From Planctomycetota bacterium (GTDB taxonomy: Bacteria; Planctomycetota; PLA2; JAEUHO01), in contig JASJAY010000002.1 in the NCBI GenBank assembly GCA_030066775.1, forward strand, positions 1 through 64,000: DNA of 64,000 nucleotides. Reading direction: 5' to 3'. A program made the position numbers and the translations under genes. Positions 7,884-20,518 of this stretch are shown here, in pieces. How positions within the stretch are numbered: the stretch's first letter is position 1; the number at the start of each line of letters is the position of its first letter. The notes beneath the pieces were generated by a model. It saw only the letters and a list, made by a program, of their open reading frames with translations, was not told the origin of the DNA and did not search any database.

Positions 7884-9350
7884 TCAGCTGCCCTTGATGC
7901 GATCCACGACGGAGGTCGTGCTGCGCCCCTCGAGCAGGTCGACGAGCACGACCTCGCCGCCGTTCGCCTCGACCACATCTCGTCCCACGACGCCCTTGTC
8001 CTTCCAGTCGACGCCCTTGACCAACGCATGCGGCAGCAGCGACTCGATGAGCGTGATCGGCGTGTCGTCCTCGAACACGACGACGTAGTCGACGGCGGCC
8101 AGCGCGGCGAGCACGCGCACGCGGTCGTCGGCGGTCTGGATCGGACGCTCGGGTCCCTTCAGGCGCTTCACGCTCGCATCGGAGTTGAGGCCGACGACGA
8201 GCACGTCGCCTTTGGCCTTGGCCGCCTGCAGGAAGCCGACGTGGCCGGCGTGCAGGATGTCGAAGCAGCCGTTCGTGAAGGCGATGCGCTTGCCCTTCGC
8301 GCGCAGGCGATCCCCCAGGGCGCGCGCCTCCAGCAGCTCGATCTGCTTGGTCTGCGCGCCCTCCGCGGACAGCGCGAGGCGCGCCGCGAGCTCGCCGCGC
8401 GTGACCGTCGCGACGCCGATCCGCTCGACCGCGATCCCGGCGGCGGCGTTGGCGAGGCCGGCGGCCTCCTCGGGGGTGGCGCGGCTCGCCAGGGCGGTCG
8501 CCAGGGCGGCGAGCACCATGTCGCCGGCGCCGGTCACGTCGAAGACCTCGCGCGGCGTGGTGGGCAGATGCGTGCCCGGGGCGTCGCGGGTGCGCACGTA
8601 GATGCCCTCGCGGTCGAGCGTGACGAGGGTGAAGTCCAGGTCCAGCGAGGTCACCAGCTCGGTTGCGGCACGCTCGGCGTCGTCGAGCGTGCGTACCTCG
8701 ATGCCCGTGGCGCCGAGCGTCTCGGGGCGGTTGGGCGTGATCGCCGTCGCGCCGCGGTAGCGCGAGAAGTCGGTGCCCTTGGGATCGACGATCACGGGCA
8801 GGCCGCGGGCGCGGGCGGCCGCGATCAGGTGCGCGATCACCTCGGGCGTGAGGCAGCCCTTGCCGTAATCGCTGAGCAGGACCGCATCCACCTCGTGGAT
8901 CGCGTCGTCGGCGATCGCGAGGAGGGCCTCGCGGGTCTCCGGGGCGAGCGGCTGGGCGGACTCCTGGTCCACGCGCAGCACCTGCTGATGGGTCGTGTGG
9001 CTGTGCGCGAGGAAGCGCGTCTTCACGCTGGTCCGACGGCCGGCTTCGCTGACCGTCCGCAGCACGATGCCGGCCTCGTCGGTGAGGCGCCGAAGCGTCT
9101 CGCCCTCTGCGTCCTCGCCCGCGAGCCCGACGAGCGTCACCTCGGCGTTGAGCACGGCGGCGATCAAGGCGACGGAGCCGGCGCAGCCGAGCCCTTCGTG
9201 CTCGTGCTCGACGCGCAGGATCGGAATCGGCGCTTCGGGGCTGATGCGCTCGACCGCACCGCTCTTGTAGCGGTCGACCGCGATGTCCCCCACCACCAGG
9301 ACGCGCGGGTTGCCGAGCGACGCCAGGACCTCGGGCAGCGCGCGCGTCAT
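7884..9350 (-). CDS. hldE: Bifunctional heptose-7-phosphate kinase / heptose-1-phosphate nucleotidyltransferase
   Basis: The 488-residue protein has the complete HldE layout. Residues 1 to about 325 are a PfkB/ribokinase-type kinase (VVGDIAVDRY near the start, DPKGTDFSRY, and the catalytic GAGD at 274-277). Residues about 350-488 are the nucleotidyltransferase with FTNGCFDILHAGH (HxGH at 367-370). It phosphorylates D-glycero-D-manno-heptose 7-phosphate at C1 and later makes the ADP-sugar for the LPS inner core. Its ATG overlaps the stop of the upstream gene (ATGA), so translation is coupled. GmhB is encoded 4 kb away; gmhA is not in the window. Confidence 0.95.
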   Translation of the reverse strand: MTRALPEVLASLGNPRVLVVGDIAVDRYKSGAVERISPEAPIPILRVEHEHEGLGCAGSVALIAAVLNAEVTLVGLAGEDAEGETLRRLTDEAGIVLRTVSEAGRRTSVKTRFLAHSHTTHQQVLRVDQESAQPLAPETREALLAIADDAIHEVDAVLLSDYGKGCLTPEVIAHLIAAARARGLPVIVDPKGTDFSRYRGATAITPNRPETLGATGIEVRTLDDAERAATELVTSLDLDFTLVTLDREGIYVRTRDAPGTHLPTTPREVFDVTGAGDMVLAALATALASRATPEEAAGLANAAAGIAVERIGVATVTRGELAARLALSAEGAQTKQIELLEARALGDRLRAKGKRIAFTNGCFDILHAGHVGFLQAAKAKGDVLVVGLNSDASVKRLKGPERPIQTADDRVRVLAALAAVDYVVVFEDDTPITLIESLLPHALVKGVDWKDKGVVGRDVVEANGGEVVLVDLLEGRSTTSVVDRIKGS

Positions 9351-10348
9351 GACGTGCCCTCCGCCGCGGCCAGGATGGCCATGCGCAGGAGCGGGACCGT
9401 CATCTCGTGCTGGCCGGCGATGTCGTAGCCGCTCACCGCGGGACGCTCGAGCACGTTCACACGCGGCCGGTAGTGGCGCAGCATGTCGAGGTTGCCCGTC
9501 GTGATGCGGATGCGGGCGGGCTCGGCATCGGGCTCCGCGTTCGCGTTGTGCGCGATCGCCACGGCCTTCATGAAGACCTCGGGCAGCAAGACGGCGCTGC
9601 CGACGTTCACGTACACGCCGCCGTCGAGGCCCTGGACGAGCGTGGCCAGGCGCAGGAAGTCACGGTGGGTCGCGGCGCCCACATGGCCGCCGTCGCACTC
9701 GGGATGCATGTGCACCGTGTCGGTCCCCACGGCGACGTGCACCGTCACCGGCAGGCCCGTCTCGGCCGCGCAGCAGAGGATCGAGAGCTCGGGGTTCTTC
9801 GGCCCGGCGGCGGCGACCGCGCGGGCCAGGGCGGTGCCGAAGCCGATGCCGTCGTCTACGGCGGCGCGGGCGGCGGCGGCGAACAGCGTCCCCGTCTCCT
9901 CGGCGGAGCCGTAGGTGCCGTCGAAGAGGCCCCCGCCCACGTCCTCGGACGTGCTGCCGACGAGCGCGACCTCGGCATCGTGGATGGCCGCGGCGCCGTT
10001 CATCACGATGCCCTGCACATAGCCGCGCCGATGGAGGTCGACGAAGAGCGGGCCCAACCCGACCTTCACGACGTGACCGCCCATGCCCCAGAGGACGGGC
10101 GCGCCCTGACTGCGGGCGTCCACGATCGCCTGCGCCAGCGCGCGCAGGTTCTTCGCCCCGAGGAAGTCGGGCAGCGATGCGATCAGCGCCCGGGCGCTGT
10201 CGTCGGGCTCGAGGACCTTCGCGAAGCGCTCGGTCTCGACGAGGTGCGAGCGACCGGCCAAGGGCTTCGTGCGAAACCGCGACAGGTCGAACGGCGGGAC
10301 CGGGTCGTCCCCCGCGGGGGCCCCCGATGCGGGCGGCACAGTGTCCAT
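9347..10348 (-). CDS. Deoxyhypusine-synthase-like Rossmann-fold protein
   Basis: The 333-residue protein starts with a pattern (FDLSRFRTKPLAGR) and core (VLWGMGGHVVKVGLGPL, GIVMNGAAAIHDAEVAL, GSTSEDV) that I recognise from bacterial proteins often annotated as deoxyhypusine synthase-like. The lysine-containing active-site stretch of true deoxyhypusine synthase is not recognisable, and bacteria generally lack hypusine, so a different NAD-dependent or sugar-related role is likely. Its stop overlaps the hldE start, suggesting a task in the same heptose pathway (inference). The family call is from memory and is moderate. Confidence 0.55.
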   Translation of the reverse strand: MDTVPPASGAPAGDDPVPPFDLSRFRTKPLAGRSHLVETERFAKVLEPDDSARALIASLPDFLGAKNLRALAQAIVDARSQGAPVLWGMGGHVVKVGLGPLFVDLHRRGYVQGIVMNGAAAIHDAEVALVGSTSEDVGGGLFDGTYGSAEETGTLFAAAARAAVDDGIGFGTALARAVAAAGPKNPELSILCCAAETGLPVTVHVAVGTDTVHMHPECDGGHVGAATHRDFLRLATLVQGLDGGVYVNVGSAVLLPEVFMKAVAIAHNANAEPDAEPARIRITTGNLDMLRHYRPRVNVLERPAVSGYDIAGQHEMTVPLLRMAILAAAEGTS

Positions 10349-10406
10349 GCGCCGCAGATGGTACGAGAGCGCGCTGGAAAAGCGCGAACCGGGGCGTCAG
10401 GCGGGC

Positions 10407-11570
10407 CTAGTCGCCGAAGAGGGCGTCGAGGTTGCGCGTGATCTTGGTGGCGTCCATGTCCCCGTCCTCTTCCGCGTCGGCGGCGGGTTCGGGGGCGGGC
10501 GGCGGGGGCGCGGCGGGGGTCGCCCCCGGGCTCCCGCTGTCGTGCCACGACGAGTGCTGGGGCACGAGCTCCTGGTTGTAGTCCGTCTGCGGACGCGCCG
10601 GCACGTCGTCTTCCTCGGGGAAGGCGAAGGCGGGATCGTTCTCCGGATCCCAGTCCTCGCCGACGCTCGGCACCGGGAGCGGATCGAGCTTCGCGCTGTC
10701 CTCGCTCGCGAACGGATCGATGTCGAGCGGGTTCGTGAGCTCCTTCGGCCGGAGGAAGGACGGCGTTTCGGCCGCCTGCTCCGTGCTGTGCTGCTGGAAG
10801 GTGCCGATCCCGTCGACGCTGCGGATCTGGGTGTCGGCCTTGCCGACCCGACCCGGGTGGAGCTCGCCGTGGCGCGGGCGCAGCACGAGCCACCAGCCCG
10901 CCAGGAGCAGGACGAGGCAGCCGGCCACGATCCCGCCGTACTTCATGTAGAGGCCCCAGTCGCGGCCGGGGGCCACCAGGCGCAAGCCGCCGAGGACGCC
11001 TTCCCAGGCGTCGGCGTGCTCGATCTCGGTGCCGCTGGGCGCGTCGTAGGCCAGCACGTAGATGTAGCCGTGCGCCGCGGTGACGGCGAGTCGCACGGAG
11101 GTGGTGACACCGCCTCCCTGAGACTCGACCAGGGTCGCCTTCACGCCGGTGTGGAGCGCGTTCAGCTTCTCCTTGCGCACGTCGCGCACGGCCTCACGGC
11201 CGGAGCCGCCCACCGCGACGTCCCAGGCCCGCTGGAGCTGGTCGGGGTTGAAGCTGTCGCCGTCCAGCGTCCCCGAGCCCTCCGGCACGCGGAACTGGAG
11301 CACGACCAGCGTGGCCGGCATGTCCGTGCCGATGCGGCTGAAGACGCGCGCCTTGGGCGCGCCCGTGAGCGGCAGGCCGGATCCCGACATGAGCGCCTGG
11401 ATGCGGCCTTGGAGCTCGCTGCCGCGGCTGGAGGGGGCGCGCTGGAAGCCGCGCGGGAGCCGCAGTCGATAGCCCTCGCCCTTGTACGCGATGCCCGCCG
11501 CTTCGACGGGGGCGGCGAGAAGGGCCACGAGGGCCGCAGCGAGGAACAGGAGGTTGAGCCTGTGATTCAC
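10407..11570 (-). CDS. Secreted/anchored membrane protein of unknown function
   Basis: The 387-residue protein starts at GTG 11570. It has a signal peptide (ending APVEA), an exported domain of about 170 residues beginning GIAYKGEGYRLRLPRGFQR, one transmembrane helix around GGIVAGCLVLLLAGWWLVL, and a cytoplasmic tail of about 150 residues rich in Pro, Asp and Glu that is probably disordered. The tail ends with MDATKITRNLDALFGD, a possible short interaction helix. It lies between lpxL and the hldE pair, all on the minus strand. No known domain recognised. Confidence 0.65.
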   Translation of the reverse strand: MNHRLNLLFLAAALVALLAAPVEAAGIAYKGEGYRLRLPRGFQRAPSSRGSELQGRIQALMSGSGLPLTGAPKARVFSRIGTDMPATLVVLQFRVPEGSGTLDGDSFNPDQLQRAWDVAVGGSGREAVRDVRKEKLNALHTGVKATLVESQGGGVTTSVRLAVTAAHGYIYVLAYDAPSGTEIEHADAWEGVLGGLRLVAPGRDWGLYMKYGGIVAGCLVLLLAGWWLVLRPRHGELHPGRVGKADTQIRSVDGIGTFQQHSTEQAAETPSFLRPKELTNPLDIDPFASEDSAKLDPLPVPSVGEDWDPENDPAFAFPEEDDVPARPQTDYNQELVPQHSSWHDSGSPGATPAAPPPPAPEPAADAEEDGDMDATKITRNLDALFGD

Positions 11571-11664
11571 GGTGTCAGCGCCTGCAGGACCGGAGCCGGG
11601 GAAACGGGGTACCTCCCCATCGGCCCCGCCCGGCCGGCAGGATTAGCGCTTTCCCCCGACTGAC

Positions 11665-12681
11665 TCAGAGCGCGACGCCGCCGGCGGCGGAATTTGCCGC
11701 TTCGCGCCGGGCGGCCCGCTCCCGGGGCCGGAGGGCCGGGCGCTTGGCACCGTAGGCCGGTGTTCGGGGTCCGGGCTCCTCGTCGACCGGCCGCGTCTTC
11801 CAGCGCCGATGCGACCAGTTGTAGCGCTCGGGGCTCTGCCGGACCCAGCGCTCGATGACGGCGTTGACCCGCCGCATCACGTGCTGGATGTGCTCGTCCT
11901 CGGAGAGGCCCTCGGGGGCCGGCTCGAGCTGCTCGAAGTGCATGTCGTAGTGGAAGCGCGTGCCGGGCCGCTCGAAGCAGTACGCCATGACGAGCGGCAT
12001 GCCGATCCGGCGGTTGAGCACGGCGGGCACGGGCACGGTCGAGGCCGGCACGCCGAAGAAGGGCACGAAGACCCCGTGCCGCCCGGCGTTCTGGTCCGCG
12101 AGGAACGCGATCCAGCGCCCACTGCGGACGGCCCGCATGATGCCGCGCACCGCGCCCTGCTTGCGGATCACGCGCTCCTCGCCGCCGCGGCGGCGCGTGA
12201 TGAACGCGTCCAGCTGGGGATCGTCCAGGGTGCGCGCCACGACCTGCAGCGGGATCCCCAGGCTCTGGATGGCGTACGAGCCGACCTCCCAGTGCCCGAA
12301 GTGCGCGCTCACCATCATCCCGCCCTCGCCGCGGCGGGCCATGTCGCGGACCACGTCCACGTCCCCGTGGTAGTGGATCCGCCGCGCCGGCGCCCCCCGG
12401 GTGGCGTGCAGGCGGTCGACGGAGATCAGCGTCCCCATGGAGCGGCCGAAGTGCCGGAAGGACTCCCGCGCGATCCGGCGGCGCTCCGCTTCGGGCAGCT
12501 CGTCGCCGAACGCGATGCGCAGGTTCTCGTAGGCGATCCGACGCCGGTCGCGGCTCAGGTGGAACCACAGCATGGCGAGCCAGCCCGCCACCTCCATCGA
12601 GAGGCGCGGCGGAATCGAGCAGAGCAGGAGCTCGAGCAGCCCGACGGCGGTGCGGTGGAGGATTCCGGGGAGCGGCTTCAC
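11665..12681 (-). CDS. lpxL: Lipid A biosynthesis acyltransferase (LpxL/LpxM family)
   Basis: The 338-residue protein has an N-terminal hydrophobic helix (VGLLELLLCSIPPRL) and the family active site: HFGHWE gives the H-x4-E motif at His127 and Glu132. LADQNAGRHGVFVPFFG is the conserved stretch that follows. The enzyme transfers an acyl chain from acyl-ACP to Kdo-lipid A precursors at the inner membrane. The C-terminus (after RPVDEEPG) is an Arg/Ala-rich extension beyond the catalytic domain. It is divergent from the ATP synthase operon (119 bp between starts). Which of the LpxL/LpxM steps it catalyses cannot be decided. Confidence 0.9.
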   Translation of the reverse strand: MKPLPGILHRTAVGLLELLLCSIPPRLSMEVAGWLAMLWFHLSRDRRRIAYENLRIAFGDELPEAERRRIARESFRHFGRSMGTLISVDRLHATRGAPARRIHYHGDVDVVRDMARRGEGGMMVSAHFGHWEVGSYAIQSLGIPLQVVARTLDDPQLDAFITRRRGGEERVIRKQGAVRGIMRAVRSGRWIAFLADQNAGRHGVFVPFFGVPASTVPVPAVLNRRIGMPLVMAYCFERPGTRFHYDMHFEQLEPAPEGLSEDEHIQHVMRRVNAVIERWVRQSPERYNWSHRRWKTRPVDEEPGPRTPAYGAKRPALRPRERAARREAANSAAGGVAL

Positions 12682-12800
12682 ACGCGCAGGATACGGGGCC
12701 CCTCCGGCCGACGCGCCGTCTGCGCCGCCACGACCCTCGTGCCCGGCTCGGGAGCGCGGCGCCAGCGGACTACCCTGGTCGGGCTGCTTCCGGAGCCGCC

Positions 12801-13091
12801 GTGTCCGAGGACTTCAAGCCGTACAAGCGCCCCACGCTCCCCCACGAGCGCGAGGCGGATCCCGCGTTCCGCGCGGGCGGCCTGGCCGCGGCCGGCATCG
12901 AGTTCGCGATCATCGTCGGGGCCTTCGTGTGGGGCGGCCGCTGGCTCGACAACAAGCTCGACGCGGAGCCGTGGTTCACCATCGTCCTGGCCATGCTGGG
13001 CGTGGCGGCGGCCATGACGCTCTTGATCCGCCAGGCCATGCGACTCGGCACGAAGCGCGGACCGGACGGACAGGAGGGACCGGGCGCATGA
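12801..13091 (+). CDS. AtpZ/AtpI-family small membrane protein of the ATP synthase operon
   Basis: The 96-residue protein starts at GTG 12801, with CGGAG nearby. Two transmembrane hairpin helices are visible, IEFAIIVGAFVWGGRWLDN and WFTIVLAMLGVAAAMTLLI, in the arrangement of AtpZ-type proteins, which help Mg uptake or c-ring assembly in other bacteria. It is the first gene of the operon, and its stop overlaps the next ATG (ATGA). Confidence 0.8.
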   Translation: MSEDFKPYKRPTLPHEREADPAFRAGGLAAAGIEFAIIVGAFVWGGRWLDNKLDAEPWFTIVLAMLGVAAAMTLLIRQAMRLGTKRGPDGQEGPGA

Positions 13092-13555
13092 AGTACGGCT
13101 TCGGCTGGTTTGCCGTCAGGGCGCTGCTCGTCGTGGTCGGCTGCTTCGCCGTGGTGGCCTGGCCCGCGTGGGCCTGGGACGGCACGGACGGCCTGATCGG
13201 GCTCGGCCTGGCGGCCGCGCTCTGCTTCGTCGGCGCGCTCGCCGGGCAGGGCGTCGTGCGCGTCGTCTACCGCGCAGTCGAGGGGCCGACGCGGGGCATC
13301 ACCGCGCTGAACGCGGGGATCGGCTCGCGCCTTCTCGTGACCCTGGCGCTATCCCTGGTAGTGCTGATCATGGAGCCGTTTCGGCTCCTGCCTTTCGCGG
13401 TGTGGTTGGCGCTCTACTACGTCTCCCTTTTGTGTTTGGAAGTCTTCGTCGCCGTGAAGGAGTTCGGCCAAAATCCCGGGTCCACCGAGTCATCCGGGGT
13501 GGATTCCGAGGGAGCGGCCGAGGCGGCTCCCCAGGACGCCGACGCCCGCGACTAG
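13088..13555 (+). CDS. AtpI-like (ATP synthase subunit I) membrane protein
   Basis: The 155-residue protein starts at ATG 13088, overlapping the previous stop. Four hydrophobic segments are visible (ALLVVVGCFAVVAWPAWAW, LIGLGLAAALCFVGALAG, LLVTLALSLVVLIMEP, LPFAVWLALYYVSLLCLEV), followed by an acidic tail. The size, helix count and position between an AtpZ-type gene and atpB fit AtpI, a chaperone for c-ring assembly. Identification rests mainly on context. Confidence 0.7.
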   Translation: MKYGFGWFAVRALLVVVGCFAVVAWPAWAWDGTDGLIGLGLAAALCFVGALAGQGVVRVVYRAVEGPTRGITALNAGIGSRLLVTLALSLVVLIMEPFRLLPFAVWLALYYVSLLCLEVFVAVKEFGQNPGSTESSGVDSEGAAEAAPQDADARD

Positions 13556-13654
13556 GTGCTTCTCGCACGTTCGAGACCGGTCGTGCACCGGTTCGAGCGA
13601 CGCACGAACGCAACGAACCGCACGCGACCACCACGTCGAGGGAGCCGCCGAACG

Positions 13655-14506
13655 ATGACGCCGCTCTGGGCCTCTGCCAACGGCATCACGAGCTCGATTC
13701 TAGTTGCCGGCGCCGGTGACCCGTTGAGTCACGTCCTGCCGCACGAGCTCGTCGACAAGGACGTATTCGGGTTCGCGTTCACGAACCACATGTTCATGCT
13801 GCTGGTCTCGATGGTCCTGCTGATGATCATCATTCCCATCGCAGCGAGCAAGAAGGGCATCGTCCCCAAGGGCTTCCGCAACTTCCTCGAAGCCCTGATG
13901 CAGTTCATCCGCGAGCAGGTCGTGCGTCCCGCGCTCGGCTCGGCCACGGATCAGTTCATCCCCTACCTCTGGACGTTCTTCTTCACCATCCTGATGGCGA
14001 ACCTGCTGGGCATGATCCCGCTGGGCGCGATCGTGATGGGCGCCGGCGGGTTGGACGCCACGCTTGCTCACTGGGGCGGCACGGCCACGGGCAACCTCGG
14101 CGTCACGGCGGGGCTCGCGATCTGCGGGTTCTTCCTGATCCACTTCGGCGGCATGGCCAAGCAGGGCGCCGGCGGCTACTGGAAGAACTACTTCTTCGGT
14201 CACGCCCCCATCGCGCTCGCACCCCTGATGATCCCGCTCGAGATCGTCGCCGGCCTCGTGAAGCCCTTCGCACTCGCCGTGCGTCTGTTCGCGAACATGA
14301 CCGCCGGGCACATCGTGCTCGCGGTGCTGCTCGGCTTCGCCATCACGGCCGCCACGAACGGCGGCCTCCAGTACGGCATCACGGTCGCCGCCGTGCTGGG
14401 ATCCGTCGCCTTCAGCCTGCTGGAGCTCTTCGTGGCGTTCCTGCAGGCCTACATCTTCACGTTCCTGCTCACCCTGTTCATCGGCGCGGCGATTCACCAC
14501 CACTAA
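13655..14506 (+). CDS. atpB: F1Fo ATP synthase subunit a
   Basis: The 283-residue protein starts at ATG 13655 (GGGAG upstream). It carries the essential stator arginine in VKPFALAVRLFANMTAGH (Arg210), preceded by PLEIVAGLVKP and followed by the conserved H and the helix ELFVAFLQAYIFTFLL. It forms the proton half-channels against the c-ring in the inner membrane. The open frame extends upstream to 13556, but the Arg-rich stretch there is not part of the protein. Confidence 0.96.
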   Translation: MTPLWASANGITSSILVAGAGDPLSHVLPHELVDKDVFGFAFTNHMFMLLVSMVLLMIIIPIAASKKGIVPKGFRNFLEALMQFIREQVVRPALGSATDQFIPYLWTFFFTILMANLLGMIPLGAIVMGAGGLDATLAHWGGTATGNLGVTAGLAICGFFLIHFGGMAKQGAGGYWKNYFFGHAPIALAPLMIPLEIVAGLVKPFALAVRLFANMTAGHIVLAVLLGFAITAATNGGLQYGITVAAVLGSVAFSLLELFVAFLQAYIFTFLLTLFIGAAIHHH

Positions 14507-14586
14507 GGCGGTCGAACCACCGGGCCGAGGAGTCCCACCGAAAACGACGCGGCGCAGCACGCGCCCTTTTGAAGGAGAACCCAAGC

Positions 14587-14847
14587 ATGGGCCTCATGGA
14601 TCTCGTTCTGGGCACGCCCCTGGCAGAGATGATCTTCAACCTCGACATCATCGGCAAGGCGCTCGGCGCCGCCCTGGTGACGATGGGTGCCGCAAAGGGC
14701 ATCTCGGCCATCGGTGCGAAGGCCGTTGAGTCGATCGCCCGTCAGCCGGAAGCCGGCGGTGCGGTGCAGACGGCCATGATCATCTCGGCCGCGCTCATCG
14801 AGGGCTTCACGTTCTTCGCCCTCATCATCTGCATGATCGCGAGCTAG
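14587..14847 (+). CDS. atpE: F1Fo ATP synthase subunit c
   Basis: The 86-residue hairpin protein starts at ATG 14587, ten bases after AAGGAG; an in-frame ATG at 14569 is less likely. The first helix has the small-residue pattern (GKALGAALVTMGAAKGIS), then the ARQPEA loop, and the second helix carries the ion-binding carboxylate Glu72 in ALIEGFTFFALI. The residues after the Glu are Gly-Phe, not the Ser-Thr typical of Na+-binding rings, so proton coupling is expected (inference). Confidence 0.96.
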   Translation: MGLMDLVLGTPLAEMIFNLDIIGKALGAALVTMGAAKGISAIGAKAVESIARQPEAGGAVQTAMIISAALIEGFTFFALIICMIAS

Positions 14848-14871
14848 CTGCTCGCACGGCCCTTGGTGGGA

Positions 14872-14902
14872 CGGGTGGCGGCTCGATGCGGGCCGCCACC
14901 CG
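14872..14902 (+). promoter_or_regulatory. Perfect 11-bp hairpin between atpE and atpF
   Basis: CGGGTGGCGGC (14872-14882) pairs perfectly with 14892-14902 around a 9-nt loop. It begins 25 bp after the atpE stop. There is no U-tract, so it is unlikely to be a complete terminator. A hairpin at this spot could protect the upstream mRNA or partly attenuate transcription, raising c-subunit output relative to b (inference). Confidence 0.65.
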
Positions 14903-14987
14903 AGCACCGGCGCCTCGGGCCACGTCTCTGAACCGGTGACGACGGGTATCCGTCGCCATGGCGACGGACTGGATGCGGAGTCAGATC

Positions 14988-15584
14988 ATGCGACTCGTGA
15001 CGAGCCTCTCGCTCGCGCTCTTCATGCTGGCAGCCACCGCTGCACCGGCGTTCGCCGGCGAAGGCGAGGGCGGTGCCGGCGCGCTGATGAACGTCGACTT
15101 CTGGACGGTGATCCTCACGATCGCTGTCTTCGCCATCCTGCTGATCTTCCTCTCGAAGACGGCCTGGAAGCCGATCCTGAACGCGCTCAAGCAGCGCGAG
15201 GAGACGATCGCCAAGGCGCTCGACGACGCCAAGGCGGCCAACGAGAGGGCGCAGGAGACGATCGCGGCGTACGAGGAGAAGATCCAGCACGCCAAGGAAG
15301 AGGCGCAGGAGATCGCCGAGGAAGCACGTCGCGACGCCGACGAGATCCGTCAGCGCATGCAGGCCGACGCCCAGAAGGAGTCGGACGCGATCGTCGAGCG
15401 CGCGAAGCGTGAGATCGACCAGCTCACGGCAAAGGCCTGGGACACGATCGTTCGCGACGCCGCAGGCGTCGCAACCGAAGCGGCTCGCCGGATCATCTCC
15501 AAGGAGCTGAGTGACGAAGGCCACGCGGCCATCGTCGCCGACGTCGTGTCGCAGTTCTCCCGCGAGGGCGGGGGCAGCGCCTGA
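14988..15584 (+). CDS. atpF: F1Fo ATP synthase subunit b
   Basis: The preferred start is ATG 14988, because GGAG lies seven bases ahead; upstream in-frame ATGs at 14958 and 14973 lack this. The 198-residue product begins with a cleavable-looking signal sequence (MRLVTSLSLALFMLAA, then APAFAGEG), followed by the membrane helix VILTIAVFAILLIFLSKTAW and a long charged helix that forms the peripheral stalk. The b-subunit normally has one N-terminal anchor. An extra signal peptide has been noted in some other lineages and would place the mature N-terminus in the periplasm. The stop overlaps the atpH start (TGATG). Confidence 0.93.
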   Translation: MRLVTSLSLALFMLAATAAPAFAGEGEGGAGALMNVDFWTVILTIAVFAILLIFLSKTAWKPILNALKQREETIAKALDDAKAANERAQETIAAYEEKIQHAKEEAQEIAEEARRDADEIRQRMQADAQKESDAIVERAKREIDQLTAKAWDTIVRDAAGVATEAARRIISKELSDEGHAAIVADVVSQFSREGGGSA

Positions 15585-16148
15585 TGTCGATGGCCCACGC
15601 CAGCCCCGGCGCCATGGTCTACGCCAAGGCGCTCTTCGAGGCGGTCGACGCGGCCGGCACGGACGAGGACCTGCGCGGCGTCGACGAACGGCTCGCGCGG
15701 ATGCGCCGCGCCTGGCTCGAGATCCCCTCGCTACGCGGCTATTTCCTCTCGGCCACGATCCCCGTGAGCCAGCGCGAAGCGGCGCTCGAGAAGCTCACGA
15801 GTACCGTGCCGACGCTGCTCCGGAACTTCCTGCGCCTGTTGCTGCGCCGCGGCCGCATGGCGCTCGTGCCCGAGATCGCCCTGGCGTTCGACGAGCTGCT
15901 CGACGAGCGGCTTGGCCGCATCCAGGTGACCCTGACGACGGCCGTGCCCGTGGCCGAGTCCGAATTCCGCGACTGGACCGCCCAGATCCGGACCGCCATC
16001 GGCGGCGAGCCGGTGGTCCAGCACGTGGTGAACCCCGACATCGTCGCCGGCGCGATCATCCGCGTCGGCGATCGCGTGATTGACGGCAGCGCGCGCCGGA
16101 AGCTCGTCGCGCTCCGCGAGAACATCGTCCAGAGAGGGAAGCAGACCC

Positions 16149-16165
<17 letters not shown>
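15584..16165 (+). CDS. atpH: F1Fo ATP synthase subunit delta
   Basis: The 193-residue protein begins at the ATG of the TGATG overlap. AKALFEAV near the N-terminus and the C-terminal hallmark [19 protein letters not shown] identify the delta (OSCP-type) subunit, which joins the b stalk to the alpha3beta3 head. The 3' end overlaps the first codons of atpA by 17 bp. Confidence 0.95.
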
Positions 16166-17687
<1,522 letters not shown>

Positions 17688-17717
17688 CCAGGACCCCAGG
17701 AGCCGAGACCCCGACCC

Positions 17718-20049
<2,332 letters not shown>

Positions 20050-20080
20050 CGGGCACGAACGAGAGGAACGCGAGGATCCG

Positions 20081-20506
20081 ATGAGCGACAACCTGCTCAA
20101 GGTCGCGGTGATCACCCCGGAGGGGGCGGCGTTCGAAGGCGAGGCGACGACGGTGGTCGTGCCCGCCTTCGACGGCGAGGTCGCGTTCCTCCACAACCAC
20201 GCCCCCTTCGTCGGCGCGCTCGGCGCCGGCGAGCTGCGCGTGATCCCCGAGAGCGGGGACGGGCAGCACTTCTTCCTGCAGGGTGGGGTCGTGCGCGTGG
20301 CCGACAACGAGATCGCGATCCTCGCCGAGCAGGTGGAGTCGCTGGATGCACTCGACGTCGAAGCCGAACAGCGCCGCCTCGCGGAGGTGCTGGGCACGCC
20401 GGTGATCGGGAGCCTCGAGGCCCTCGACGCGAAGCAGCTGGCCGTCGACGCCGCCCGCGCCCGCCGTCGTCTCGCCGATCGCCGCGCCGGCAACAGCAAC
20501 AGCTGA
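20081..20506 (+). CDS. atpC: F1Fo ATP synthase subunit epsilon
   Basis: The 141-residue protein has an N-terminal beta-sandwich (VITPEGAAFEGEATTVVVPAFDGEVAFLHNHAPFVG) and a C-terminal helical region that ends Arg-rich. It regulates rotation and inhibits ATP hydrolysis. It is the last gene of the operon and converges on aat with a 12-bp gap. Confidence 0.95.
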   Translation: MSDNLLKVAVITPEGAAFEGEATTVVVPAFDGEVAFLHNHAPFVGALGAGELRVIPESGDGQHFFLQGGVVRVADNEIAILAEQVESLDALDVEAEQRRLAEVLGTPVIGSLEALDAKQLAVDAARARRRLADRRAGNSNS

Positions 20507-20518
20507 CGCCGAGAACGG

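Noticed and set aside
11571-11664. Possible riboswitch in the leader of the 10407-11570 gene.
   Set aside because: GC-rich stems can be drawn, but the c-di-GMP core (GCAAAGCC-type) and other known conserved cores are absent.
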